A stretch of DNA of 64,000 nt, from assembly GCF_020616515.1 (NCBI RefSeq), contig NZ_CP085135.1, positions 496,001 to 560,000 of the forward strand, written 5' to 3'. Position 1 is the stretch's first letter, and each line of letters begins with the position of its first letter. This document shows, piece after piece, positions 26,701 through 33,305 of this stretch. The notes beneath the pieces are model-generated. The model saw only the letters and a list, made by a program, of their open reading frames with translations. It was not told the DNA's origin and did no database searches. The position numbers and the translations under genes are program-made. Origin of the DNA: Mesorhizobium sp. PAMC28654. Its GTDB lineage: Bacteria; Pseudomonadota; Alphaproteobacteria; Rhizobiales; Rhizobiaceae.

Positions 26701-27295
26701 TCAAACATCCCTGAAGATCAGAGAGACGTTGCCGCCGGCATGACGCTCCAATCGACCCGCAAGGTCCAGTTCGAGCAGCACCATGAAGACCTGGGCTGGA
26801 TGGAGGCCGGTGTGGCGGATGATTTCGTCGACCGATACCGGGGTCGGACCGAGGGCTTCGACAACGCTGGCGCGGTCGTTCTCGCGTGGCGGAGGCACCG
26901 AGAAATCCAAGGGATCTTCAAGCGGCATGGTTTTGGGCGCATGAAGACCGGTGAGAGGCGCGATCGCCCCGGAAACGTCGGCTGCTTCGGTGACCAGGGT
27001 GGCGCCGTCCTTGAGCAGGCCGTTGGTGCCGGCGGCGCGCGGGTCGAGCGGCGAGCCGGGAACAGCGAAGACCAGCCGGCCCATCTCCGTGGCAAGCCTG
27101 GCGCTGATCAGCGACCCGGAACGTTGTGCGGCCTCGACCACGACAAGCCCCAGCGCGATGCCCGCGACGAGCCGGTTGCGACGCGGAAAATCCTGGGCGC
27201 GCGGTTGCCAGCCGAACGGCATTTCGGAAACGATGGCGCCGCCGCGCTCGGCGATCTCGTCGCAGAGGCCGACGTTTTCCGGTGGGTAGGGCATG
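26701..27295 (-). pseudogene. dprA: dprA, 3' part (interrupted by the island)
   Basis: The C-terminal ~197 residues of DprA/Smf, the protein that loads RecA on incoming single-stranded DNA during transformation. The sequence resumes at M-P-Y-P-P-E-N-V-G-L and has R-N-R-L-V-A-G-I-A-L-G-L-V-V-V-E-A and S-G-S-L-I-S-A-R-L-A of the Rossmann-like core, then the C-terminal winged-helix-like domain (P-V-S-V-D-E-I-I-R-H-T-G). The 5' part lies 9.3 kb away at 36566-37107. The split is inside the Rossmann fold, so neither part should be functional. Confidence 0.92.
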
Positions 27296-27306
27296 CCTTG
27301 ACGGTC
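27281..27306. other. attL, junction of dprA 3' half and the island
   Basis: On the plus strand dprA sequence GGTAGGGC runs into ATG (27293-27295) and then island sequence CCTTGACGGTC. The ATG trinucleotide is shared with the other junction at 36566-36568. Read with the right junction it restores the dprA frame. The exact crossover dinucleotide cannot be fixed from sequence alone. Confidence 0.65.
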
Positions 27307-27334
27307 ATTCAACAGACGGCTATCGAGGCTGTTA

Positions 27335-28388
27335 GAGCAGAATCTGATCATTCCGGCTCATATCCTGTTGCGGCGAAGTAGTTGGCGCACTCGGTTGGTG
27401 TGAAGCAAGGCAGTGCGGCGCTGATGGTATCCCACAATTCCGCGACGGTTCGTGCGGCGGCTTTGCGTAGAATCGATTTCAGCTTGGAAAAGGCGTTCTC
27501 GATCGGGTTGAAGTCGGGGGAATAGGGCGGGAGGAACATCATCCTTGCGCCGGTTGCTTCGATCGCCACACGGGCGGCTGCGCTTTTGTGCGCCGGCAGG
27601 TTGTCGAGGATCACGACATCGTCGGGCCGCAGCGTCGGCACGAGAACCTGCTCGACATAGGCGACAAACCATTCGCCAGTCATCGGGCCGTCCAGGACCA
27701 TTGGCGCGGTCATGCCAGTGAGGCGCAGGGCGCCGGTGAACGTCGTCGTCTTCCAATGGCCATGCGGGATTGGCGATCGGCACCGCATCCCGCGCTTCGT
27801 GCGCCCCCGCAGTCGAGCCATCTTTGTCGAGGCTCCGGTCTCGTCGATGAAGACCAGATGCTCGGGATCAAGATCGGGCTGGGCGTCGAACCAGGCGTTT
27901 CGTCGCGCCGCCACGTCTGGCCGCTCCTGCTCGCTGGCGTGCGCCGTTTTTTTTGAAGGTCATGGAGTGACGATCGAGAAACCGCCAGATCGTGCTCGTC
28001 GCAAACGACGCGCCATGCTCCTGTCGCAGCAACTCGGCGAGTTCGACCAGCGTGATGTCCACCCGCCTCTCGATCGCCGCCAGGATGATGTCGCGATACG
28101 CTTCAACGCGGTGGGACCGCCTGTCGCCGCCCTGCGGCTTTGCGCAGGTGGCTCCGGTCTCGCGCCATTCCCGGACCCAACGCACCGAGCTTGCCGCCGC
28201 CACGCCAAATCGCGCCGCTGCCGCCCGTCGCGACAGGCCGCCATCAACCGCTGCGACCACCCGAGCCCGCAAATCTTCCGATAAGGATTTCGCCATGCCA
28301 TGCCGGCCTCCGAATCCAGCAGATATGCTGAATCAGATTTCCAATCCCAACGAAACCCCTATCGATTCTATCCGCTCGGATTTTGCTC
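27335..28388 (-). mobile_element. IS630 family element, copy 1
   Basis: 1054 bp between TA dinucleotides (27333-27334 and 28389-28390), the target duplication typical of IS630/Tc1 elements. The inverted ends begin GAGCAGAATCTGATC and GAGCAAAATCCGAGC. It inserted between attL and the serine recombinase start codon, so it has probably separated the integrase gene from its original promoter. It appears identical to the copy at 59664-60717 and is inverted relative to the one at 44275-45326. Confidence 0.93.
27348..28296 (-). CDS. IS630 family transposase (two overlapping frames, copy 1)
   Basis: The first frame (28296 to 27868) gives an N-terminal helix-turn-helix protein starting M-A-K-S-L-S-E-D-L-R-A-R-V-V. 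The second frame (to 27348) gives the DDE catalytic half with V-F-I-D-E-T-G-A-S-T, V-I-L-D-N-L-P-A-H-K and N-P-I-E-N-A-F-S-K-L-K. The frames join at a run of eight A residues after M-T-F (coding strand), where a +1 shift or RNA polymerase slippage would give one ~330-residue enzyme. All three copies keep eight A residues, so this is a property of the element, not an error. Confidence 0.9.
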
Positions 28389-28414
28389 TAGATTGATGCC
28401 GAACAGGAGTTTCC

Positions 28415-29071
28415 ATGCTGCAGCCCCGCGACCTCAAGGGACGCCGTGCCATTTCTTATGCCCGCTGGTCGTCTGGTGCCCAGGCATCCGGCGACAGCTT
28501 GCGCCGCCAGTCAGAAAATGCTGTCGCGTTTTGTGTTGAGGCGGGAATGGTCCTTGACACCGAAATTTTCGACAATGGCGTCAGTGCCTTCAAAGGTGCC
28601 AACCTTGAGGCTGGGCTGGGCAAGCTAGTCGACAACATCAAGGCGGGTATCGTCGACACAAATATGGTCCTGATCCTCGAAAACCTTGATCGTTATTCCC
28701 GCCTTGACCCAGTTGACGCGCTTCCGCGCTTCATTGACCTACTCAAAACTGGCCTGACTATTGTGACCTTACAGGACCGCCGCGTTCATACGGAGGAGAG
28801 CTATCGCGGGAACCTTGGGAACCTGATGCAGTCCATTGTCCACATGTCGCTTGCCAATGAGGAGAGCCGCAAGAAGTCAGAACGCACAAGGGCGGAATGG
28901 GCCAGCCGCGCAGCGAAGGCACGGCAGGGCAAGGTGAAGGTTTCCAAGGTTCCCTTCTGGATTGACCAGAAAACGCAGGGCCTCAATAGTCGTGCTGACT
29001 GTCCGTCGTCAGATCATTTGGCTCAGATTGGATCGCAGATTAGCGGAGTGTCGGCCTCATCTTGGGGTTGA
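28415..29071 (+). pseudogene. Large serine recombinase (island integrase), truncated
   Basis: The first ~190 residues are a serine-recombinase catalytic domain: A-I-S-Y-A-R-W-S-S-G-A-Q-A-S-G-D-S-L-R-R-Q, in which Ser19 (or the adjacent Ser20) is the predicted nucleophile, then L-I-L-E-N-L-D-R-Y-S-R and the long helix E-E-S-R-K-K-S-E-R-T-R. Homology appears to end near 28990 (V-P-F-W-I-D-Q-K-T-Q-G-L). The recombinase and zinc-ribbon domains needed for att recognition are gone, replaced by insertion-element remnants. The ATG has an AGGAG site. The island can therefore no longer excise by its own integrase. Confidence 0.85.
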
Positions 29072-29174
29072 TGTTAAGCGGCGATCTTGCGGTGCTGCAA
29101 GCGCCGATGTTGGATGGTTTGGCGTTTGATCCTTTCTCGCTGTTTGGCCTGCTGCCGGTTTTTCGGACACCCGG

Positions 29175-30035
29175 TTAAGCTAGCATAGCTTGCTCCTCGA
29201 ACTCGTTGGGGCTGAGATAGCCCAGCGTCGAGTGCCTTCGCCGAGGGTTATAGAAGCATTCGATGTAATCGAACACATCTGCCTTGGCGTGATCCCTCGT
29301 CCTGTAGACCTTGCGGGCTGTCCGCTCGGTTTTGAGCGACGAGAAGAAGCTCTCCATCGCAGCATTGTCCCAGACGTTGCCGGACCGGCTCATCGAGCAG
29401 GTAATGCCGTGATCGGCCATCAGGCGCTGGAACTGCTCGCTCGTATATTGCGACCCCTGGTCCGAATGATGGAGCAGGCTGTCTGGCTTGCCTCGGCGCC
29501 AGATCGCCATGATTAGGGCGTCGGTGACGAGTTGGGCCGTCATCTCGGCCTTCATCGCCCAGCCGACGACACGCCTGGAGAACAGGTCGACGACCGCCGC
29601 AACATAGAGCCATCCTTCGGCGGTCCAGATGTAGGTGAAGTCGGCAATCCACTTCTGGTTCGGAGCAGCAGCTTCGAAGGCGCGATCAAGGAGATTGTCC
29701 GACACGGCGGCTCGCTCGCCAGTGTCCTTCGGTAGCCCGCGGCGCCGAGGCCGGGCACGCAAGCCGTTCTCCCGCATGAGCCTCTCGACGCGATGAAGAC
29801 CGCAGGAGACTCCCTCAGCCAAGACGTCGTGCCAGACGCGACGGGCGCCATAGGTGCGGTCGCTGCTCTTGAAGCTCCGGTCGATCCTGGGAACGAGCAT
29901 CTCGTCGTGCTGGGACCGGGCGCTGGGGCTGCGGTTGAGCCAGGCATGGAAGCCTGAGCGCGACACATCCAGCGCATTGCACAGCCATGCCACCGGCCAG
30001 ATCGAACGGTGCTTCGCGATAAAGGCGAACCTCAT
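29175..30035 (-). CDS. IS3 family transposase OrfB (DDE integrase)
   Basis: 286 residues with an rve-type catalytic core: I-A-D-F-T-Y-I-W-T (first D), L-H-H-S-D-Q-G-S-Q-Y (second D) and N-A-A-M-E-S-F-F-S-S-L-K (E). The N-terminal part includes the HTH_21-like segment R-T-Y-G-A-R-R-V-W. The ATG overlaps the OrfA stop (ATGA). A slippery A6G run in the orfA 3' end (near 30065-30070 on the plus strand) would allow the usual -1 frameshift to an OrfAB fusion. Confidence 0.93.
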   Translation of the reverse strand: MRFAFIAKHRSIWPVAWLCNALDVSRSGFHAWLNRSPSARSQHDEMLVPRIDRSFKSSDRTYGARRVWHDVLAEGVSCGLHRVERLMRENGLRARPRRRGLPKDTGERAAVSDNLLDRAFEAAAPNQKWIADFTYIWTAEGWLYVAAVVDLFSRRVVGWAMKAEMTAQLVTDALIMAIWRRGKPDSLLHHSDQGSQYTSEQFQRLMADHGITCSMSRSGNVWDNAAMESFFSSLKTERTARKVYRTRDHAKADVFDYIECFYNPRRRHSTLGYLSPNEFEEQAMLA

Positions 30036-30328
30036 ATCGCATCCCTCGCGAAGTAGGCTGCGGCCTTTTTTAGGATGTCGCGCTCCGCCTTCAGCTTAGT
30101 AACTTCCCGACGCAGCCGGTCAATCTCCTGCTGCTCAGGCTTCATTTGACCATGGCCGGGAAAGGCATGCTGCGGGTCAGCGCTCGTCTCGCGGACCCAC
30201 TTGCGCAGCACATTCTCATGGAGATCCAAATCACGGGCCGCCTGCGCCACCGCAACGCCCCGATCCTTCACCAATCTCACCGCCTCAAGCTTGAACTCGC
30301 GGCTGAACTTCCTTCTCTGCATTCCCAC
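30032..30328 (-). CDS. IS3 family transposase OrfA
   Basis: 98 residues. The N-terminal helix-turn-helix (R-R-K-F-S-R-E-F-K-L-E-A-V-R-L-V) is followed by a leucine-zipper-like coiled coil (E-I-D-R-L-R-R-E-V-T-K-L-K-A-E-R-D-I-L-K-K). It binds the IS ends and multimerises with OrfAB. It overlaps OrfB by four bases. Confidence 0.92.
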   Translation of the reverse strand: MGMQRRKFSREFKLEAVRLVKDRGVAVAQAARDLDLHENVLRKWVRETSADPQHAFPGHGQMKPEQQEIDRLRREVTKLKAERDILKKAAAYFARDAI

Positions 30329-30611
30329 TCTCCAGTTCCGTTAAACACCTTATCTCGGTGTCCACGAAACCGGCAGCAGGCCACTTCGTTCATGGACGTC
30401 GCAACCTCAGGCCTTAAGAGCTACGGCGCTTTTCAGTAGCCCCAAGGGCCCACGAGTTCACCACCGACACTCCGCTGGCTGCCTATCTGTCTAACTCAGA
30501 ACGCCTTGGACAATGTCGGTGGCAGCCCTGCAATTGGTGTTAGCACTTGCCGTCATCACGAACCTGTGATCAAGTTGGTTGGCATTGTGCAGAAATATTT
30601 TGGGGGTTAAT

Positions 30612-30749
30612 TTGAAGTACGCTCTGATCGTTGCATGTCTTATTTCATCAATCATCGGGACCGTAAGTGTAGCTGTCGCCCACAGCGGCGGCACAGATGC
30701 AAACGGGTGCCACCATAACACAAAGACAGGTGAGTATCATTGCCACTAG
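30612..30749 (+). CDS. Small exported YHYH-type protein (45 aa)
   Basis: A TTG start preceded by TGGGGG. The product has a hydrophobic export helix (K-Y-A-L-I-V-A-C-L-I-S-S-I-I-G-T-V-S-V-A) and then the compact motif A-H-S-G-G-T-D-A-N-G-C-H-H-N-T-K-T-G-E-Y followed by H-C-H. That His/Cys cluster is the signature of tiny YHYH-domain secreted proteins, sometimes fused to nucleases. Metal binding is likely. It overlaps the ATG of the next gene's longest frame, but lies just upstream of its preferred GTG start. It was missed by length-limited gene calling. Confidence 0.6.
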   Translation: MKYALIVACLISSIIGTVSVAVAHSGGTDANGCHHNTKTGEYHCH

Positions 30750-30763
30750 TTGTTGGTGGACCG

Positions 30764-31012
30764 GTGAAGCTGCTCTCCGTGATTTGTTTCGTGGCCATTT
30801 CTGCCGTTGCAAACTTGGCATCCGCCCAAACGTTTAACGGCTATGACTGCACCCAAGACTGTTCCGGGCATCAGGCCGGTTACGACTGGGCGGAACGCAA
30901 TGGCATTGAGAGCGCATCGGACTGTGGTGGCAACAGCAACTCGTTTATCGAGGGCTGCCAGTCGTATGTAGAAGAAAATGCCGACTCCTCTGACGGCGAA
31001 GTTGAGGAATAG
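30764..31012 (+). CDS. Small exported protein, Cys-containing
   Basis: 82 residues from the GTG at 30764, with a signal peptide (K-L-L-S-V-I-C-F-V-A-I-S-A-V-A-N-L-A-S-A). The mature part is acidic: T-F-N-G-Y-D-C-T-Q-D-C-S-G-H-Q-A-G-Y-D-W-A, then D-C-G-G-N-S-N-S-F-I-E-G-C, giving four cysteines that could form two disulfides. An ATG at 30740 in frame is possible, but it overlaps the upstream gene and would put extra residues before the signal peptide. The family recurs in rhizobia but has no known function. Confidence 0.65.
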   Translation: MKLLSVICFVAISAVANLASAQTFNGYDCTQDCSGHQAGYDWAERNGIESASDCGGNSNSFIEGCQSYVEENADSSDGEVEE

Positions 31013-31080
31013 CTGTCAGCACTAGAGCTACCAACGCGGGACACGAGTTCCCTCAGGGCGGCGGTATGGCAGGCTGGGGC

Positions 31081-31344
31081 CTACTCCATGTCCGGCACGT
31101 CGCCGCCCACAAAAAGCGTCCGAGGCTCCCCGTACTCGCCAAGTGCTGGGTTAGCATCACGCGACCACGCAATGACCCCCGCATGTTTCCCCATGAGGCC
31201 CCTCGCGGTCCTTATGGCGCGGTCCTCGGTCTGCTGTTCTGCTGGCCCGAAGACAGGCTGAAGGTCGCCGCTCTCATCGCGATCAAAGGCTGTGACGACG
31301 ATGAGCTTGGGGGCTTTCTGCTGGGGAAGGATACTCTCTGACAT
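31081..31344 (-). CDS. Small conserved protein, last gene of the LexA-box operon
   Basis: 87 residues, soluble: M-S-E-S-I-L-P-Q-Q-K-A-P-K-L-I-V-V-T-A-F-D-R-D-E then G-P-A-E-Q-Q-T-E-D-R-A-I-R-T-A and A-L-G-E-Y-G-E-P. It reads like a complete alpha-beta protein with strong, non-random composition, and I recognise its style from other rhizobial accessory regions. A competing plus-strand frame over the same bases is poor. The function is unknown. It follows the 31371 gene by 26 bases on the minus strand. Confidence 0.6.
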   Translation of the reverse strand: MSESILPQQKAPKLIVVTAFDRDESGDLQPVFGPAEQQTEDRAIRTARGLMGKHAGVIAWSRDANPALGEYGEPRTLFVGGDVPDME

Positions 31345-31370
31345 ACTCGTGCCTTTCGTTGGCCGTCCGT

Positions 31371-31592
31371 CTAGCCTGCCGCGCCACGGCTCCGCTTATG
31401 GTGCCATCCTCGACTGAACCCGTAGCCCACTACCGGCATCGCCAAGGCTAGTTCACGCTCCAAGGAGCCGTTGGCGATGAGCAGGGCCGTCACTGCCGCG
31501 CGGGCATCACCCCCGCAAGCCGCTATGGCCTCCTCTGTAGCCGCCGCCCAGTCATCGGAAGCCGCCTTGGCCACCTTCTCGGGTTCGGTCAT
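31371..31592 (-). CDS. Small helical protein, paralogue C of the LexA-box operon
   Basis: 73 residues. The core G-G-D-A-R-A-A-V-T-A-L-L-I-A-N-G-S-L-E-R-E-L-A-L-A matches the cores of the next two genes upstream. The end V-V-G-Y-G-F-S-R-G resembles a 'GYxRG' tail of a small rhizobial protein family. The ATG overlaps the stop of the preceding gene (ATGA), so translation is coupled. The function is unknown. Confidence 0.62.
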   Translation of the reverse strand: MTEPEKVAKAASDDWAAATEEAIAACGGDARAAVTALLIANGSLERELALAMPVVGYGFSRGWHHKRSRGAAG

Positions 31593-31798
31593 CCCAAGAA
31601 AGGTGGCGCATCGTCGTAGCTGACCGTCACTAACCCCGGATGGCGATGGGCCAGGGCGAGTATCTGGGTCTCAAGCTCGCAGTTGTAGACCATGAGGGCC
31701 TTCACGGTCTCAAGGGGGCTGTCGTAGCGGGCGATAAGCCTTTCCGCCTCGTTGTGTAGTTCGGCCTTGCCTTGGTCGTCCAAGCGGAATGTGCCCAT
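31589..31798 (-). CDS. Small helical protein, paralogue B of the LexA-box operon
   Basis: 69 residues. The core Y-D-S-P-L-E-T-V-K-A-L-M-V-Y-N-C-E-L-E-T-Q-I-L-A-L aligns with the cores of its two neighbours. A ribosome site TAGGAG lies 8 bases before the ATG. It is overlapped by the next gene by four bases. It has no membrane segment and no DNA-binding motif that I can identify. Confidence 0.62.
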   Translation of the reverse strand: MGTFRLDDQGKAELHNEAERLIARYDSPLETVKALMVYNCELETQILALAHRHPGLVTVSYDDAPPFLG

Positions 31799-31809
31799 GG
31801 TCGTGGCTC

Positions 31810-31989
31810 CTACCGTGCCGCTCGGCGTTGTGCGGGAATGGCGTCGAGCTGGTCTTGCAGGTGCCCGTTCAGCACGATCATTTCCTTGAGCGCCTTCATG
31901 ACATCGCCTTTCTGGAGGGCAACGAACTTGTCTGCGACGGCTTGCAGGGCAGCCTCCTGCCGACTGTCGAGCCTAACAACGTGGTCCAT
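31810..31989 (-). CDS. Small helical protein, paralogue A, first gene of the LexA-box operon
   Basis: 59 residues from the ATG at 31989. A longer frame starts at 32025, but that would put the start inside the LexA box, while AGGAG lies 8 bases before 31989. The sequence is amphipathic helices: V-A-D-K-F-V-A-L-Q-K-G-D-V-M-K-A-L-K-E-M then I-V-L-N-G-H-L-Q-D-Q-L. The D-x-x-x-A-L/V-x-x-x-I/L-V-x-N-x-x-L motif is shared with the two downstream genes. The function is unknown. Confidence 0.62.
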   Translation of the reverse strand: MDHVVRLDSRQEAALQAVADKFVALQKGDVMKALKEMIVLNGHLQDQLDAIPAQRRAAR

Positions 31990-32015
31990 GCGTTTGCTCC
32001 TATCCCGTTTGAGGT

Positions 32016-32045
32016 TAGTGAACAAAAAGAGAACAGAATTGTCAA
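32016..32045 (-). promoter_or_regulatory. SOS promoter with LexA box GTTC-N7-GTTC
   Basis: On the minus strand the sequence GTTCTCTTTTTGTTC (32034 to 32020) is a perfect alphaproteobacterial LexA site. A perfect -35 hexamer TTGACA (32045-32040) lies just upstream, so the box covers the spacer and the -10 region (TTCACT or TCACTA, weak). LexA bound here would block transcription of the 31989-31081 operon and release it after DNA damage. Confidence 0.72.
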
Positions 32046-32087
32046 GCGTGAATTGACTCAGAGAGGAATGGGTTCCTATTTTGAGCC

Positions 32088-32402
32088 ATGCCGGAACCCA
32101 GCCGAAGACCGCGCCGCCTTGTGCAAACCCTATGCCGTGCCCATGACGTTGGGCAGCTAATCCGCGTCCGGTGCATCAACTGCAACATCACGCGCCACTA
32201 TCTGCCGGGGGACCTCGCAAAGCTGGTCGGGGACATTCCGTTTTGGGACGTTGATCGACACATGCGCTGCGAACGATGCAAACGCCGAGACCTTGACGTG
32301 GACATCCTACTACCAAGCGCATCGGAGGGCATGAAGATACGCGTGAGGCGACTCGTTGAAATTCGTATGGTGCGGCGGGTGATATGGAGCGATGACGGGT
32401 AG
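32088..32402 (+). CDS. Zinc-ribbon protein, divergent from the SOS operon
   Basis: 104 residues. Two C-x2-C knuckles, R-C-I-N-C-N-I-T-R-H-Y and M-R-C-E-R-C-K-R-R-D, are separated by about 30 residues in a typical zinc ribbon; the tail is very basic. The start has no obvious ribosome site. TTGACT (32053-32058) and TATTTT (32077-32082), 18 bases apart, would start RNA almost at the ATG, suggesting a leaderless transcript. The LexA box lies 54 bases upstream and could influence it too. A nucleic-acid-binding role is plausible but unproven. Confidence 0.65.
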   Translation: MPEPSRRPRRLVQTLCRAHDVGQLIRVRCINCNITRHYLPGDLAKLVGDIPFWDVDRHMRCERCKRRDLDVDILLPSASEGMKIRVRRLVEIRMVRRVIWSDDG

Positions 32403-32449
32403 CGCCGACGCCCAGCAACCGGAGCATCTTGAGACCGAAGTTTGGGCCG

Positions 32450-33199
32450 CTATTGGATCACTCTGGGCTGGTCGGCGGGTAACAGAATCTCCAAGGCGCA
32501 GCGAACCATATTTCGGAGCAGTTCTGCAAGAACTTGAGGCTGTGCGTCATAGCTTGAAGCAATGTCGCCGGGGCTTACACGATGTCGAACTGCTTCGGGC
32601 ATGACAAGCAATTCTCTAAAAACGTCCCCGGCGAGTAGTGCCAGACTACAAAGATAGCGCTCGGGCTCCGTTGCCTCCGAGACACGCCGTACGCCCTGAC
32701 TATTGTCTAACTCAATCGCCGCAACGACGGCCCTTGAGTCGAACAATTCCAAAGCGCCAACCAGAGGTACAAATAGCTCTCTAACACGCTGATCCGTGTA
32801 AGACGCGCTGAATGCCTTGTGCGCAAAAATGTTTCTGACTTTCCTGAAATTGCTAAGCCTATCAACGGTTCCCTTGGTCAACCAGCCGAGATGGTAAGCC
32901 ATGGTGATACGCCCACCAAACGTACCCAGTGGACCGTTGCTCCCGAACAATCGATCCTTAGCTGCTTCGGAATTGAGGTCGACCAGCTGATTTTGAAAAA
33001 GATTTGTGACGCGATCTTCAATATACGACGAAACAACGAGAACCTGCGATGTCTCGGATTCTTTGTGCAAGCGACGGAAGATGTTTGGCATCGCAGATGA
33101 GTCAAATTTTGTTTTGTCGATCGCGGATTTCGCTACGCCAACTTGGTGATCGTACATCGCCTTGACGGCGGCATCCAAGCCTTTGGGATCGAGCTTCAT
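32450..33199 (-). CDS. MltR-like/DUF4145-like helical protein
   Basis: 249 residues. Residues ~55-130 follow the MltR-type pattern: V-S-S-Y-I-E-D-R-V-T-N-L-F, then N-G-P-L-G-T-F-G-G-R-I-T-M-A-Y-H-L-G-W-L, then F-R-K-V-R-N-I-F-A-H-K. The R-N-x-F-A-H motif is shared by MltR, DUF4145 and HEPN-like all-helical proteins. MltR is a mannitol-operon repressor in enterobacteria, but such domains also occur in accessory genes of unknown role. The HEPN-like R-x4-H signature (R-N-I-F-A-H) hints at possible RNase activity; this is speculative. The sequence looks more AT-rich than neighbouring core genes. Confidence 0.55.
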   Translation of the reverse strand: MKLDPKGLDAAVKAMYDHQVGVAKSAIDKTKFDSSAMPNIFRRLHKESETSQVLVVSSYIEDRVTNLFQNQLVDLNSEAAKDRLFGSNGPLGTFGGRITMAYHLGWLTKGTVDRLSNFRKVRNIFAHKAFSASYTDQRVRELFVPLVGALELFDSRAVVAAIELDNSQGVRRVSEATEPERYLCSLALLAGDVFRELLVMPEAVRHRVSPGDIASSYDAQPQVLAELLRNMVRCALEILLPADQPRVIQ

Positions 33200-33305
33200 C
33201 TTTGACCATCTCTCATTCGTATCGGCAACTCTTGTGTCTATAGAGAAATCTCTAAGCAGCCTAGCAACCTACAGCAAAGAGAACTGGCCATCTTTTTCAC
33301 CGTGA

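Larger units (their letters stand above)
29145..30383 (-). mobile_element. IS3 family element
   Basis: 1239 bp, bounded by near-perfect inverted ends that start TGGCCTGCTGCCGGTT and end with the complement (AACCGGCAGCAGGCCA). It encodes OrfA and OrfB on the minus strand. The flanking three bases do not match (GTT on the left, CTT on the right), so there is no clear target duplication. One flank may have been lost by recombination. Confidence 0.88.
29043..30475. mobile_element. Remnant of an older element surrounding the IS3 insertion
   Basis: Twelve-base inverted repeats GCGGAGTGTCGG (29043-29054) and its complement (30464-30475) flank the IS3 element. Between the left repeat and IS3, a minus-strand frame encodes a basic C-terminus (R-Q-T-I-Q-H-R-R-L-Q-H-R-K-I-A-A, stop) that looks like the end of a transposase. 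The family is not recognised. The piece has probably truncated the serine recombinase. Confidence 0.35.

Noticed and set aside
26584..27381. Plus-strand open frame over the dprA 3' part
   Set aside because: The opposite frame matches DprA residue by residue; the plus-strand translation has low-complexity charged runs only.
31066..31341. Plus-strand frame opposite the 87-residue operon gene
   Set aside because: The minus-strand product has balanced composition, a ribosome site and an operon context, while the plus-strand translation resembles a chance frame.
32392..32604. Small plus-strand frame after the zinc-ribbon gene
   Set aside because: It overlaps the 3' end of the MltR-like gene, lacks a ribosome site and shows no pattern of a real protein.
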